NCBI RefSeq assembly: GCF_026262505.1 | Contig: NC_067207.1 | Span: forward strand, 8,276,082-8,340,081 | Direction of reading: 5' to 3' | From: Trichomonas vaginalis G3 | Taxonomy: Eukaryota > Parabasalia > Trichomonadida > Trichomonadidae | DNA: 64,000 nucleotides | Shown here: positions 1 through 12,495 of the stretch, in pieces | Position numbering within the stretch: the stretch's first letter is position 1 | How the letters are laid out: each line of letters opens with the position of its first letter | Notes under the pieces: generated by a model | The model's database searches: none | What the model saw: only the letters and a program-made list of their open reading frames with translations | What the model was told of the DNA's origin: nothing | Position numbers and translations under genes: made by a program

Positions 1-600
1 TTTCGGGTCGCCTAAAACTCATGAAAAATCGTAAAAATTTGCCAAATGGTTTGAGAGGTTTGGTATGTACATAGACTTCTTGTAAATGCTGTTGCAATGT
101 GGGCTTCGCCTCGTTATGCTTGGTATATTTACAGAACTTCTTGACGGAAATTCATAGACAAGAACGTGAAGAGATGGAAAAGAAACTTCAAGCAAAAGAT
201 GAAGTCATTGAAGCAAAAGACAAAAACATTCAGGAAAAGAATACCACGTTCGGTACCAAAAGGAAAGGAAAAGAACTATAAGTATATTGATTTATACTGA
301 AGAGTTGGAGAAAGAAGAAGATAAAGATATGGTTTATGTTGCATTTAGTCAGAAGAAACAACAAAAGCTTTTACGACCTTGCTAAGATTTACTAAATCTG
401 ACAGAAATTGGTTTCTATCGCGAAAAACTTACCGATTTCAATGACACGAATGAAGATGTGAAACAAATACGTTCAACGATACGTTACCTCAAACACACTA
501 TGATATTAAAGGTTGTACAATACTTACATTCAAAGAAGATTTGTCATTGTTAAAGAAAAAATAACAAGAGTAATTTTGACAACTTCAACACAAGTAGAGT
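1..600 (+). pseudogene. KilA-type DNA-binding protein remnant (element A)
   Basis: Partial and broken. It reads the conserved stretch NAVAMWASPRYAW, then a charged coiled-coil segment rich in K, E and D, then a C-terminal domain with LVRRNN, all shared with the uninterrupted gene at 56,736-57,563 and with the B copy at 37,512-38,403. It runs opposite to the packaging ATPase remnant next to it, the same arrangement as in B. The N-terminal part is outside the window. Confidence 0.75.
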
Positions 601-619
601 AAATGAACTCTTTATTTTT

Positions 620-1560
620 TCAGCTTGACTTTTTTTACAATTTTGAACTTTGTTTGCTTTAAAGATATGAATTCTGAAAGAAGTATGAGGGTCTTGTATG
701 ACTTTGTTACTTCCTCCCATAGTTCAATATCTTGTCAAACTTACCTGCCATGGACTCTTTCATAAGTTCCATGAAATCGTCTTCGGACAATCCGGGGAAA
801 AGTAACAATGGTCAGATAAGTATTCTCTTTACAATCCTTTAATTAAACTCTTTGCTGTTGTACACATATTACGACTGGAAATATGTTAAAAAGTGGTCTG
901 AGCTTCTTAAGAATTCGACACATATCTGTTTTCTCTACTTTCCCTTAAGGCAAAAGGATGACGAGCAAAGTCAATCTAAGATAAGAAAGACATCTAATGC
1001 AGGGTAAAGTCTTCAATCGTAAGAATTGCAATTTTTCAGAAATGTATTCTATCTCTTTCTTTGTTTGTTTCTGAAAGTGTTTTCTTCTCTAATATTCTCT
1101 GCATTTCCCTCATTAGGGTCTTTAAACTTAGAAATTTATATACTACATTTATAGCATATATACTTTCAAAAACTCCTTCTTGGTACTTTCTTTATCCAAT
1201 CTAACAACTCAGAGGTCTTTTATACATTATAACTTAGACTTCTTTTATAATATCTTTGAACGATTGACGTATTGAGTCAAATTGACCAGAAGTACTACAA
1301 ATGACAACTTAACTCATAGTAATTGGGTTTCTTTCCTCATCTAGTTCTTGTTGTTGTGGCAGCGCCATTTTAAGATAGTGAAAGTTTTACCCGACCCAGG
1401 TGGTGGCAATTAGACCTGTTATAACCATTCCTGAGCAAATAGAACTTGTCATGTAATAGGGTTTTATCTGAGCATTTTCTAACTTCCTTCTTGTTCTTGT
1501 TTAAAAACATTCTCAATTTCTTGTCAATGTCATGCAAACTTTTTTTTTCTAACATATTTT
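620..1560 (-). pseudogene. Packaging ATPase remnant (FtsK/HerA-like, element A)
   Basis: Broken counterpart of the B-element ATPase at 36,617-37,495. The Walker A region (PPGSGKT in B) is recognisable around 1,380-1,400, and the rest aligns at nucleotide level in mirrored order. In Polintons this ATPase is believed to pump DNA into capsids. It is a fossil and is described by homology to B only. Confidence 0.75.
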
Positions 1561-1591
1561 TAGAAAAATTAAAATTTTTATCTTTTAGAAA

Positions 1592-2047
1592 ATGTCTAGC
1601 GATTTCGCTATCTATACTTCGAGACAAGCTTTTCGACAGCAAAAACTGTCGACCATAAAATCTTACATAGTGTTAAACAAGAAAGGTGAATTGTTTCTAA
1701 AGTTCTGTTTCGGGAATAATGACAAGAACCATAAAACATTAAAGCAGCAAGAAAGTCTTAAAATTTGTCAATGACAGACTTGTGTGACAGAGATGACAAC
1801 CGATTGGAAAGATGAAGTCCCAACAAAAGTTCTTAAATGCAAAGAAAGACACATGCGCTGTTCTTGAAAGATGAAATAGAAAACAGAATAGAAGAGCTAT
1901 TAAAGAAAAGAACTTTTACATAAATATAGTTTGCGCCACCAATTTGAACAATAACTCCACCAGAAAAGAAAAGAAAGAAAGAAGGAAAAGAAAGTAGAGA
2001 AGAAGAAGAAAAAGAACCAGAGCCAGAGAAAAAGAAATTTGACATGT
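1592..2047 (+). pseudogene. Charged protein with lysine/glutamate-rich tail, remnant (element A)
   Basis: Mirror counterpart of the uninterrupted ORF at 36,128-36,580. It opens with MSSDFAIY and ends in a Lys/Glu/Pro-rich tail. It diverges from the ATPase gene across a short AT-rich gap, so the two probably share a promoter region. No function is recognised. This copy is broken. Confidence 0.6.
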
Positions 2048-2079
2048 AAAAATAAAATTTTTTTTTAGAAACATTTCTG

Positions 2080-2500
2080 GGTCAATGTCAATTGTTCTCT
2101 TCCTCTTTAGGAGTAAACAACTGGCTTAGACTCTAAAATCTTTTTACCCAATTTACCTTGAACTTCAACTATCTTAGACTCATAATATTCATAGTCGTCT
2201 GCTTTCTTTTTGGTTCATAAGTATAACAAGTTTGTATTCTTTGCTTCTTTTAAGGTTTGAAAACCTCTGTCAAAACTTTCTTTGAACTGCTAACAAACCT
2301 TCTATGTCTAAGTCTTCAAATTTCGCACCATTTTTAGTCACAATAGCAAACTTAACTGGTTCGATGTTCCAAACTTGCTGAATGAAGACTTTCAAAATGG
2401 TAGAAGTTAAACATTCAAATATGTGAATGGGTCTAGTTCTTCTTTAAGTCCTGACATGTACTTGTTTACTGAGATGAATATTTCCATCTTTTCTATCGGA
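2080..2500 (-). pseudogene. Unknown small Polinton protein remnant (element A)
   Basis: Counterpart of the ORF at 35,694-36,011 in element B, lying between the helicase and the ATPase block. Broken. No known domain is recognised; the conserved position in both copies supports it as a real part of the element. Confidence 0.5.
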
Positions 2501-2516
2501 TAAAAAAATATTTTTT

Positions 2517-3765
2517 TTAAAATTTACTCAAAAAATTTTTCTTTGTATATACGCCGTTCTGTACGTCTAAAAGATTTTTGACATTTGCCAAGAATGTTCG
2601 TTTAGACGCTGCCATATAACCATATTCTTGACAATATTGTTTATACGAATCGTACAATGACCTTTCATCTAAACACTCAAAGTCAGTTTCATCTATGAAA
2701 CAGTTCATATACACTCTTGTTTGCTTCTAACAATGTTTGTCTCTCTTCGGTATGTGGAATTTGTCTTGGATTGAACTTAGAAATATCTAATGTCATGAAA
2801 TATGAGAACAAGTGGTTGTAAAAGTCAGATGTCAAAGTTTCTGCTAAGTCGTCAAAATATTCTGTATCTTGCATATGAGAATCTGACGTTCTGACAACTA
2901 CATATCTTCTGTCAGAACTTTCTAACTTCATCGGAACAAATTGTTTGAAACCATAATGAAGTTTGCAACATTTTCACAAAAACTCTTTGGTCTTTATATT
3001 TTCTTCAACAACTCCAACTTTGTCTGTTATAAGACTCTTCAAAGCCATCTGAGTTCAAAAACTTTTGTTGTATCTATACTTTGAAGTTCATTGCAAACTA
3101 TAAGTTTCATATTCTCTATTGAGGAGTTAAACTTGCCACAGATGTTTTCTAAGTTTGTCATATTCGGATTCGAATAACCTTCTAACAGTTTGCACAAAAT
3201 ATCTGTAAAGAATGTGTTCTTACCAGTTTCCTTGTTTTCCAATTATAATGAGAGCAGTTTCATTTTAGCACTTGGATGTTGTAAGATGTTTGCAAACCAA
3301 CATAAGATATACTCATAGACTCTTTCGTTTCCATTGCATATATTTCTTTGACATGGTCTAACCAAGCTTCTTATAATATTTCTTTCCATTCTACTTGTTC
3401 GTATTTATATCCAGTGAAGATAAGAATAGAAGTTTGGAGAAGGTGTATAGAACTTTATACCTCGAACTGAAAAATCTTCTAACTTTGACAATAAGATATC
3501 CAAGCATCTAACATCTTTCATGCCAACTTGTACGACTTTTATTTTCTTAAGTTTCTGTCTACATTCTTGTTCTGAAACTATTGTCGCTTTAGGTTTGTTA
3601 AAGACTACATCCCATTCTTTCATAACATAACATTCTGGGGCAGAGTCGACATAAATGACTAAACGTTTCAAAATTCTCGACTGCTTTGTTATAGTCTCGA
3701 AAATGGACACATATTTCTGAATGCTTGGAAAGTCATAAAAATCTGAAAACATCTATTCTGTACAT
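2517..3765 (-). pseudogene. SF3 helicase remnant (element A)
   Basis: Broken counterpart of the superfamily 3 helicase of element B (34,431-35,658). Open pieces cover the segment after Walker A (NTFFTDILCKLLEGY), the acidic and hydrophobic segment ending LIVCNELQS, and the C-terminal part. The upstream DNA has the same AT-rich promoter-like run as in B. Confidence 0.7.
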
Positions 3766-3796
3766 TTTTATAAAAATAAAAAAATATTTTTTTTAT

Positions 3797-4583
3797 TCTT
3801 GACTTTGTTGTTGCATTTGTTGCATTTGTTTTCTTGAGCTATTTGTTGTTGAAGTTGTTCTTGTAATACAATACTTTCACCAGTTGCATCTTCCAATTCG
3901 AAACTTCTGCCGTCATTGACAAATACATAGACATAAAAGTTTTACAGGAACAAAGTTTGCGTCAACTAATTCAACGTTATACTTGCAAAGTGTTTGAGTT
4001 CACTAAGGTTGAAAATTCTGCATTCGAATGAACAATAGGCAAACCAGCAGAGAAAGTATTGTTTATACGCATAAGTATCTTTTGGTCATAATAGTTTCTG
4101 TCGACATTCGAATAACACTTTGAACCTAAGTTTGAAACAAATATAAGATTGTGTGTGCTTAATGCAATGGAATAGACATTCCTTGTATGACACCTTTTCC
4201 TGTTATAGGAAACTATTGGTAGTAAAAACCAGAAATAAGTTTGTGTATTATAGCTCATATCGTTTATAGTAAACTCAGTCACATCCAAAACATAATGAAA
4301 CCTGCTCTAGTTGCAGCACATGTTACACCCGTACTTAAAGTATTAAATAAGTCAACAAAACCTGTTGGTGGTATATCTGAGTAAGTATCTTCAAAGGAGT
4401 ATTTTTTACCATTCACAACAATAAAGTCTTCTGGTGTCAAAAGAGCAAAACAGGCTTTAGTCGTCATTGTGTTTAAGGTTAGTTTACAATATCGTCCTTG
4501 AGGACTTTGTAAGTTTGTTGTTATAGAATTATATGACTCAGGGTTTTAGTCGTAATAGTATAAACCATTATGTCTTCTGCCAT
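3797..4583 (-). pseudogene. Penton-like minor capsid protein remnant (element A)
   Basis: Counterpart of 33,604-34,401 in element B. Recognisable pieces include KKYSFEDTYSDIPPTGF and DRNYYDQKILMRINNTF, followed by a glutamine-rich tail. The penton assignment is made on the B and C copies, where the C-terminal strand pattern is clearer. Broken. Confidence 0.6.
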
Positions 4584-4594
4584 TTACTTAGCAA

Positions 4595-5140
4595 ATAAAT
4601 TTTAATGAAATGTTGTGGTCGTCAAATATTTTTATAACGTCTGGGAAACTATACTTTAAGTTCAACGTTTCACCTCCTTTCATAACGTATATCTTGTCAA
4701 TGACATTTTATGAAACACCACAGCAACTAATGTCGGGTTCTATTTCTTTGATGTTTATATCGCTGCCTCTGTCAAAAGTTTCAATAGTTCTTTCAAAACT
4801 TCATGAGGTGCAATGACATATGAGTTCACTTTTACAGGGTTGTGTTCGACCAAGTTTAACATTATACCTAAAGCTTGACAAATCTTCTCCTGAGTTTGAA
4901 GTTTGTCTTTCAGTTGTTGGTAGTCGTTTCGAATATCTGCAACAGAACTTAAGTCTCTGCTAACTTCAGGATATGTTGGTTGTTCTTTTACAGGAACAAT
5001 TGTTATACCATCTTCGTCTCGTATGGTTTCCCCACTTCAACATCTCTGTCTTTGACATTGACAACAACACTTTGACTGTTTGTTTGAGTTGGTGAATTTT
5101 AACTTCACATCTGCCACCGCCATTAAACCTTTTGAAACAC
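4595..5140 (-). pseudogene. Penton-neighbour protein remnant (element A)
   Basis: Mirror counterpart of 33,038-33,600 in element B, directly upstream of the penton-like part. A homologous gene also sits next to the penton-like gene in element C (49,208-49,798), so the pairing is conserved. Broken in this copy; function unknown. Confidence 0.55.
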
Positions 5141-5185
5141 TCACGCTTCTATTTTTCGAAATGACATTTTACTTAGAATAAAAAG

Positions 5186-5515
5186 ATGGACGTATTCGAG
5201 TATCTCTTCGAATTGAAGCAGAACAAAGTTTACACACACAAACAATACAAATACATTGACAGAATAGTTCTTTATACAAACAATGGTAAATGTTATAGAA
5301 TAGCAAGTCTTTGCTGAACCTAAATATTTTCATAAAGCAAAGAAAGTTGGTATAACTGAAATGGTGAAAGTTCTTGAAGCAGACAAAAATATACTTCAAA
5401 ACTGACCGATATTACTAAAGGAAAGTTTATAATACAATTATTATGTCAAAACAGGTTGTCAACTATTTACGAGGTGAGAAAAGTGTCAAAGAACAACTTA
5501 CTGACCTGCTGCCAA
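5186..5515 (+). pseudogene. Small opposite-strand Polinton protein remnant (element A)
   Basis: Counterpart of 32,690-33,004 in element B. It opens with MDVFEYLFELKQNKVYTH and converges on the 3' end of the capsid-like gene. Short, Lys/Tyr-rich, with no recognised domain. Broken. Confidence 0.5.
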
Positions 5516-7097
5516 AATCTGCTCGATGGAAGCAGTCGTTATGCCAATCTGAGGAGCCCTAGCAGGTTTCATCGAACGAATCTTCAAAAGAGCATCTTCC
5601 GTGAAAAGTGCTATTGGTTTTGTAAACTTCTTTGCTCTCAATTCATCTGGACCGTCTCTGTCACCAGTATATTGTATTTGTACAGTACCAACAGTTGAAT
5701 ACCACCCATAAAGTCTTCTGAGTCAGCAAATGGAATGCCAAGCCAAAAGTTTGAACGGTCTCCATTTGTATATTGAGTTTTTTGACCTCCTGTATGAGTC
5801 CATACTTTCACATATGGCATAATAGAACTTTGCATTTCAGGGTTAATGGTTGTTGTGAAGTTGTTTTAAAGTTCATAGCATCTAATGTCAAGTTGTATGA
5901 CCTCATATCCTCAACTGTAGAATATTCTTCTCTTGGATAATATTTGCCATCTATGTTTATATGATATTTAATACCAGGGTTGTAGAAACAAGAATAGTCA
6001 TTTATAGTTCGTCTGAACAGTACAAACATAGTATCTGCATGTTTCATTGCAGTTGTTAAAGCAATATCTGTTCTTGCACCTGGGTCAGCACTTTGGTTTC
6101 CAACTTCACCTGCAAAGTCTTTGACAGATATTTGGTGTATAGGGAACATAAGTGGAACTGCAATATATTTGGCAGCTAAAGCATTTGAAATATCTGGGTC
6201 CAACATATAGACTGCAAGTCTGCTTTCTATTCTCTTGCATTCAAATTTTTCGCATGTGAACTTAACTGGGTCCCAAGCAGTTCCAGCAGCATTGAAATAA
6301 TAGTTTACTTCATTGTTGAAGTTTGAGAAACCAAAGTCTAAGTCAACTTTGTCTTTGCAAAATTCGGCGAATGACGTTTGATTTGTTCCCTTTACGTCTG
6401 TAATAGTGAATGGGTCTTGTGTTGGTGCAATGACTAAGTTATTTTGCTTGAGTAAGTTCGATAGAAATTTTTCCTGCCCAGTTTGGCAAGTATCTTAAAA
6501 ACCTGAAGATGAGGAAAGATGACAAAGGAACTCTAAGTTTCAGTTTTACTTTAGTGGCAGCAGTTCCATCTGAACCAGAAAGGTTAACATAAACTCCTGG
6601 AACGTTAGGGTCAAGTCTTCTTATTTCTCAATATTTGCATACTGGTCTGTTTGTTCTCTAGCTTGTGGTTGTACTGAGTTTCTCAAAGCGAACCATTCAT
6701 AGTTTGCCCATGTTACTGTTTGAACTAAGTCAGAGTTAGAATATATCTTATATCCATGAAAACTTCTGGAGCATATTGGTATCCGACATAGAAAATTCCA
6801 TTGCAACCTTTCTTGTCAGACAACTTGGCAGAAGGTTTTATTTCAATGTCTTGTTCCACGTATAAGAATGAGTTGTCAATAGAAATAATATGAAACCTGT
6901 CGCAAGCAATATCTACTGTTTTGAAGAACCTTCTCCAAACTCACCTACGTTTCCATAAGAAACAGCAGTTGTATATTCGTAAGTTCCAGAACTATTTCTG
7001 ACCTTCTAATGGCATTGTCGCATTCGTTATACCATTCGGAAACATTTCCGTTCATGGCATCCAAAACTGTTGGCGTTATATTCTGAGCGGCGTACAT
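5505..7097 (-). pseudogene. Major-capsid-like protein remnant (element A)
   Basis: Counterpart of the part at 31,091-32,700 in element B, with long near-identical open pieces such as NDYSCFYNPGIKYHINIDGK and RSNFWLGIPFADSEDFMGG. The length of about 500 codons and the position upstream of the penton-like gene fit the double-jelly-roll major capsid protein of Polintons. This is inferred from size and synteny, not from a diagnostic motif. Broken. Confidence 0.55.
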
Positions 7098-7149
7098 TTC
7101 ATATGGGTAAAAATATAGAATAGTTGGATTTATATGTCATAATAGAACC

Positions 7150-10100
7150 CACTCGTACCAAGCTTTACTTTCTTCCTGACTGAGTTTTTAACTCTTCTTT
7201 TTCCTTCATTGCCACTTTTCACTAGATGAAGTTACTTCTTCACTACTTTCACTTTGTTCTACTCTTCTCTTCTTCTTTGGTATCGCTTTGGTAACTTGCC
7301 CTCTGCTTCAAGTTGTTGCATCTTTGCCTCATGTTCACCTAGTATGTTGTAAATTTCCCATGTTCTTTTTGCCTTTGGGCTCTGGTCGCCCATCTCAGGT
7401 AACCAATATCCTAGAAAGATTTTGTCATAGTTTGTATTTGAGTCGTCGCGTATTGTTTGCATGACTCTTTCCTGAGTTTCCGGTTCAAGCTCTTCAAATA
7501 TAGCTTGTCCATATGGAATATGCTCGTTTCCAAATATATGTTTTGTAGCCATTCTGGTTTTCTTTCCATGTTACCAATAATATTTGGAATGGGAAAGTTT
7601 TACCCAATGTTTCAGTCTTGCGTCATTATTTCTGTAGTTGGTTTTATTTTGTCAGAGGAACATGTTTTCAATACTAACATTTCATTTGGTACTGTCCATT
7701 TGAGTTTCTTAAATATTCATCCTTCTCAGTTCATTGTCTGCAAAGTAAGTTTTTTATGACATTTTGTAAACTTTCGTTTGCAAGGTCATGTACAATAGGT
7801 TCTCTTCCTTCTCTCTCCCTAACTTTCTTTCTAAACTCTTCACCAAATATACCATCTCTATGGTTCTGTGTAGTTCTTTGAGATAAATGTTCTAGAACGT
7901 CAGGTGTTATATTCCATCAGCCATGTTCATTTCATACTGGTCCAAAATATCTGCATGTTTCATATCTTTCAATGGCATTAAAGCCGCGCTGAAAATACCA
8001 GCTATATCTGGTTCACCATTCACTTCCATTGCGTCTACAACTTCTTGGAATTGAGGTTGTAAGTTTATGAACCACCTATCCGGATTAGCTTTATGACCCA
8101 TCTCATTGTAGTTCCATAGTCTGCAGAAACACAAAAGTAGGTTTGTTTCCATATTGGTTAGGTTCTGAATGAACTTTAAACAATGTTTCATTTCTATATG
8201 TTTTGTTGAAATTTAACCTTTTATTTTCACCGAGTTCAGCCAAAGATTGAACGTTATATGGTCGTAAGTAAAAAGGATTATTGTATTTGCGTACGTACAT
8301 TTTCTTTCAGTACTTCCATTCTATGCTGAATATTTTCATCTGATGTTGGAGTCTTTTGTATGTCGGCGAACATTTTTCGATATTCTTCTACTATGTCAGC
8401 CGAATTTTTCTTAGACTCTTGAAAGATTCCATATTCTCCTCATACTCTTGTTGAGGTCAGATTTTTCGGCTGTTCCAAATCTTCATCTAGTTCTGTGAAG
8501 TTAGTTTCCAAAGGAGGGGACTTGTTCGTTCCTTCTGGCTCTTCTAGCTGTTGTTGCTGAACTATTTCTTCCATGTCTGGTTGTATCTGAACTTCTTTGT
8601 GGAGTTTCTTGTACCTCATCTGCTGGCATTTCATATATTCCGAGACCGTTTTTAACAAGTTCCCTATTTAAGCATCCGCATTCATAACCCTTTCTTCTTT
8701 CGTTCCGTCTCTATTTTTTACGCGTTTCATGAAGATAGTTGAATTATCATTTATCTCTGACACCAAATATCTCGGAGTAAATTCATCCATGTCATTTGGA
8801 TGAATATGCTATTAAATCATATCCCTTAGCGAGCTTGTATTTTCCAGTTTGAAATTATATCCCATTTGGTGCTGAACCATAAAGCTAAATAGTTCGGTCA
8901 GTATATTCCCTTCCTTGAACTTTCTAATAGCTTCTTTATATCTGTCACTAAAGTCAAGAGTATCTGGGTAACCATAATTTTCCTTAAGCATTTTTAAGAA
9001 TTCTTGGTTTCCTTGTTCTCTACTTCTTTATGTCCTTGCTCTGTTTGTGGTTGTTGCTGTGTAGTGTTTTGAACTGTTGGTTGCTGTGCAGTGTTTTGAA
9101 CTGTTGGTTGCTGTGCAGTGTTTTGAACTGTTGGTTGTGGTGCAGTGTTTTGAACTGTTGGTTGTGGTGCAGTGTTTTGAACTGTTGGTTGTGGTGCAGT
9201 GTTTTGAACTGTTGGTTGTGGTGCAGTGTTTTGAACTGTTGGTTGTGGTGCAGTGTTTTGAACTGTTGGTTGTGGTGCAGTGTTTTGAACTGTTGGTTGT
9301 TGTGTTGGTTTTGGTGCATGCCTGTGTCTGTGTCCATGTGACGATGTAAATGTTTTAGGTAGTCCTGGTGCAGGTGCTTCTCTTGGAGGGTTTGGTGGTA
9401 TATAAGTTCCACCAGCTGGCACATATGTTCCATCTGCAGCATAATGTCCTACCTGACTTTTCGTTCTTAAGAAAGCATTTACTAGGTCTGTTTTGGTCTG
9501 TTGTAACTCTTTTTCTTGACTTTCCACAACAGTTGCTCTAACGGCGTCATAGGCACTTTGAACTGCCTGTCTCGTTGCTGCATCTGTTATTTTCGTCATA
9601 TTTTGTGCTACTTCTTTAACTCTTTGTCGAAACCTTCAGACTTCAGTTTCTTTCCAGATGAGAAGTCGTTCACTAGTTTCACCTTACTATGAAGAGCTTC
9701 GAAGGCGTTCTTAAAGTCAGCATTCATTAAAGCTTCATTTGAACTGTCTTCATCCGCTTGTATTTTTTGTCCTTATTGACCCTATAAGTTGGGCTGCTTT
9801 GGCGTTGGCTTGGGCATCTAACCAGTCATTATTAGCTTTTATATATTCTGCGCTTTTCATTGCCTTTTGCATGGCTGCGTCGTTATTTTTACTTTCTTGT
9901 GCTAAGTTTTCATACTGTACGGTTTGGTTTGCAACTGTAAAAGTTTTTCTGCCTTTACATTTGCTTCAACTCTTTTTTATACTCATCGCTATCCATATAT
10001 GTCTTCAGGGCTTTTGTGTTTTATTTCTTCATCTTTCAGTACTTTATATTGAGTAGTATGGTTTTTCAAATTTATAACATCTTGTTCCATTTTTGCTACT

Positions 10101-10569
10101 TCTGCTGCTTTTTCTGACACTTTTTTCGCATATTCCTCTGTACTTAGTTCTTTCAGTTGTTCTTCTTTCTTCTTTTTCTACGTTTAACTCATTGAGTTTC
10201 TTTGTGTGTCTGTCATATTCTAGTTTCTTTTCGTTTTCACTTATTTGTTTCTGTATGTCTATGTTTGACTTTTGACATTGTTATTTGATTTTTGAGTGAA
10301 CTCAAATTCATTTGACTTTGAGGGTTATAAGCTGTTCCGTCTGCAGCTCCACCATAGCCTGCCATTTTCGCTAAAAGTGCCGCTCTTAAACCTCCACTCT
10401 ATGCACCAATAACTCGGTTTAAAAGCATAGGGTTGCTTGACATTTGTTGCAACATAGTGGGGTCATTCATCATTTGTTGTTGCAACTGTTGTTGTGGTGT
10501 CAGTTTTACTATTGGATGTTTCAATGCTCCCTTCCTCTTACGTATATTCTTACGTAGCTTACGTGGCAT
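7150..10569 (-). pseudogene. Large repeat-bearing Polinton protein remnant (element A)
   Basis: Counterpart of 26,584-31,058 in element B, without the transposon found there. The N terminus is very basic (MPRKLRKNIRKRKG), followed by Gln-rich and Lys/Glu-rich coiled-coil segments, a 9-residue repeat region, and a C-terminal region ending in a Ser/Glu/Lys-rich tail. The role is unknown; size and composition suggest a structural or scaffold protein. Broken. Confidence 0.6.
9060..9302 (-). repeat. 27-bp minisatellite coding PTVQNTAPQ
   Basis: About nine head-to-tail copies of a 27-bp unit that, read on the minus strand, encodes PTVQNTAPQ with small variants. Element B has the same place occupied by a less regular set of PTVQNPA-type units (27,855-28,060). 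The plus-strand ORFs across this repeat are shadows. Confidence 0.9.
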
Positions 10570-11037
10570 TTTAAGTGAAGTTAAAAAGCGGTTTTTGACA
10601 GATGTTTATATGACTCTTTTTGTTCAGCACAAAAAACTACTCGGTCAAAGTGTTGTCAGTTTTGTAAAATAACCGTCCTATCTCATTCTATAAGGAGAAA
10701 AGGCTTCTCAAAGTATACTTCCTTGGAACGCCCGTAACTTTTCCTGTAGCGACGATAGACCCTTACTTGTCCGGACAAAGTTATACTATTTTGAGTGCTC
10801 TACAAAAAAGTCAACAGCGACGACTCTCAAAAACCGTTGTGTAAAAAGTTTTACCGTTGGACAAAAAAGTATATATAGAAAAAAAAAGTTTATAGTTCAT
10901 TCAATATTTGAGATGGAACGGTTTGCCAACGGTAACTATTAAATAAAATAAAAAAATAGAGGGGGTCTCCGTTGGTAAAAACCGTTTATTTTAAACTTTT
11001 CTATGAGTTGTCCGAAAAAAACAGTTCATTTTTCATA

Positions 11038-12365
11038 ATGGAAGGAAGAAAAAGTGTCGCAAACAATTCGTCGACTACCTCTGCAGTTAAAGTTCCTACA
11101 ACTTATGTCTCACCATTCTCAAAACCCTTACGACCTCCTATAATACCAAAGCAACTTCCTCATACAATTCAAGACAATTTGTTGGACAATTCAAGACAAT
11201 CTACTCAAGAAAATACCATACAAACAAACGAAACAACAGATACAGTTGTACCAGACACAACAGGACAAGTTTTACAGTCTTCTCCAATTGCAAACCAATT
11301 GTCCAACAATTCAAGACAATCTACTCAAGAAAATACCATACAAACAAACGAAACAACAGATACAGTTGTACCAGACACAACAGGACAAGTTTTACAGTCT
11401 TCTCCAATTGCAAACCAATTGTCCAACAATTCAAGACAATCTACTCAAGAAAATACCATACAAACAAACGAAACAACAGAGGAACAACCAAGCGCGTCAT
11501 CGATGACGACAAGGTCCCAGATGAGATACCTCGCGTTCGCGAAGCAATTTCAATCAGGAGATACAGAAAATACAGAAGAAAACACTACCATATCTGAACG
11601 TGTTCGCAGGCAATATGCTAAAAAAAGACTTCAACTCCTTGAAAAACTCAAAAACCAATGGGGAATTCAAGACGACACCGATTATTCGGAAGTGTTTCAG
11701 TCTGTTATGGATAGTTTGCAACCAGTTGAAAATGAAGTTAAAGACCCAGGTGTTCTCGTGGACTTGTTTGTTCAATACTTGCCTGTTACAGCAAACCTAA
11801 TTGCACTACAAGCCATCGACCAATTTATTAGACTTTTCCCCAAAAATATGCAAACTTATTTGCAAAATGTGAAAATTGCTGAGTATGTCAGCATATATCC
11901 CAATACCTACAACTATCTCGAAGAATTGGATGAGTATGGCAAAGGTCCTTTTACGTATACTTTTTTACCAATCCAGGACAGTCAAAACGGTTATATTGTA
12001 TACAACCTTTACCAGAATTTCAAGACAATTTCCATGTCATATCCACTATAGCGTTAGATACACCAGAAAGAGTTCCCTACGGTAGCAAAGTTAGTATTTC
12101 AAGCTTCCCGAAAGCTACCAAAGGACATCCTATAAAATTGGCAGAATTCACTCATTCAAATTGCCAATTCAAACAGGATGTTGAGTTTGTATTCTTACAC
12201 GATACCACATTCATAATACAGACACCTCCAGATGGACTCTACAAAGTATTTATAGCTGGACACGTAGCACCAGATGACGAAGAAGAAGTCGAGGAAATTA
12301 TATCTTCGGATAATGAAGAGGAACAAACATTTGAAGATGTTAAAGACTCAGATTATACTGAGTAA
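11038..12365 (+). pseudogene. Terminal-region gene of element A with internal 120-bp repeats
   Basis: The only long gene of A transcribed away from the others, ending about 130 bp inside the terminal repeat. I take ATG at 11,038 (MEGRKSVANNSS) as the likely start because the upstream open frame has no ATG. The N-terminal half is Ser/Thr/Gln-rich with 40-residue repeats (RQSTQENTIQTNETT). The middle is helical and the end is strongly acidic (DDEEEVEEIISSDNEEE). Element B has no equivalent. No domain is recognised. Broken. Confidence 0.5.
11186..11480 (+). repeat. 120-bp direct repeats in terminal-region gene
   Basis: The unit starting CAATTCAAGACAATCTACTC recurs at about 11,186, 11,306 and 11,426, exactly 120 bp apart and essentially identical. 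The spacing is a multiple of three, so the repeats keep one reading frame. Near-identity suggests a recent tandem duplication. Confidence 0.9.
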
Positions 12366-12429
12366 AAAACTATTTAAGATTAAAAAATTTTATTTTATTT
12401 AAATATCTTTCTTTTTCATCGGAGTCTTG

Positions 12430-12495
12430 GGGTCAGTCCTCCTCTAGGTTTTTTAGGGGCTAGAAGGGGCGCAGCCCCTGGAAGCCCCACTACCT
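12430..12495. repeat. Polinton A terminal repeat with GC-rich hairpin
   Basis: The outer end of A. It carries nested palindromes: outer arms GGGGCT/AGCCCC around an inner hairpin GGGGC-gca-GCCCC (12,456-12,488), and finishes in CCCCACTACCT before a poly-T run. The start of element B has the same terminus in reverse complement, which fixes the boundary between virus-like and host DNA here. Confidence 0.8.

Larger units (their letters stand above)
1..12495 (-). mobile_element. Polinton/Maverick element A (left-truncated by window)
   Basis: A virus-like Polinton whose outer end is the GC-rich terminal repeat finishing in ...CCCCACTACCT at 12,485-12,495; the other end lies outside the window. 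Its parts match element B one by one in mirrored order: KilA-type gene, packaging ATPase, SF3 helicase, penton-like, major-capsid-like and large repeat protein. Aligned stretches of A and B are nearly identical by eye, so the insertion looks young on the scale of the family. The copy is broken, with several tens of small breaks. The family assignment rests on the gene set and terminal repeats; the family itself is well known in Trichomonas vaginalis. Confidence 0.85.

Noticed and set aside
102-118. GGGCTTCGCCT in KilA-type genes as another GC hairpin
   Set aside because: It encodes the conserved WASPR segment, differs between homologues at silent sites and lacks the partner hairpin.
9030-9349. 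Plus-strand ORFs with repeated SVLNCWLL and QCFELLV
   Set aside because: They are reverse-strand readings of the 27-bp PTVQNTAPQ minisatellite and have no independent support.
10093-10672. Plus-strand hydrophobic ORFs opposite the large A protein
   Set aside because: They are antisense to a coding region conserved in B and have biased Leu/Phe/Ser composition from Lys/Glu-rich sense codons.
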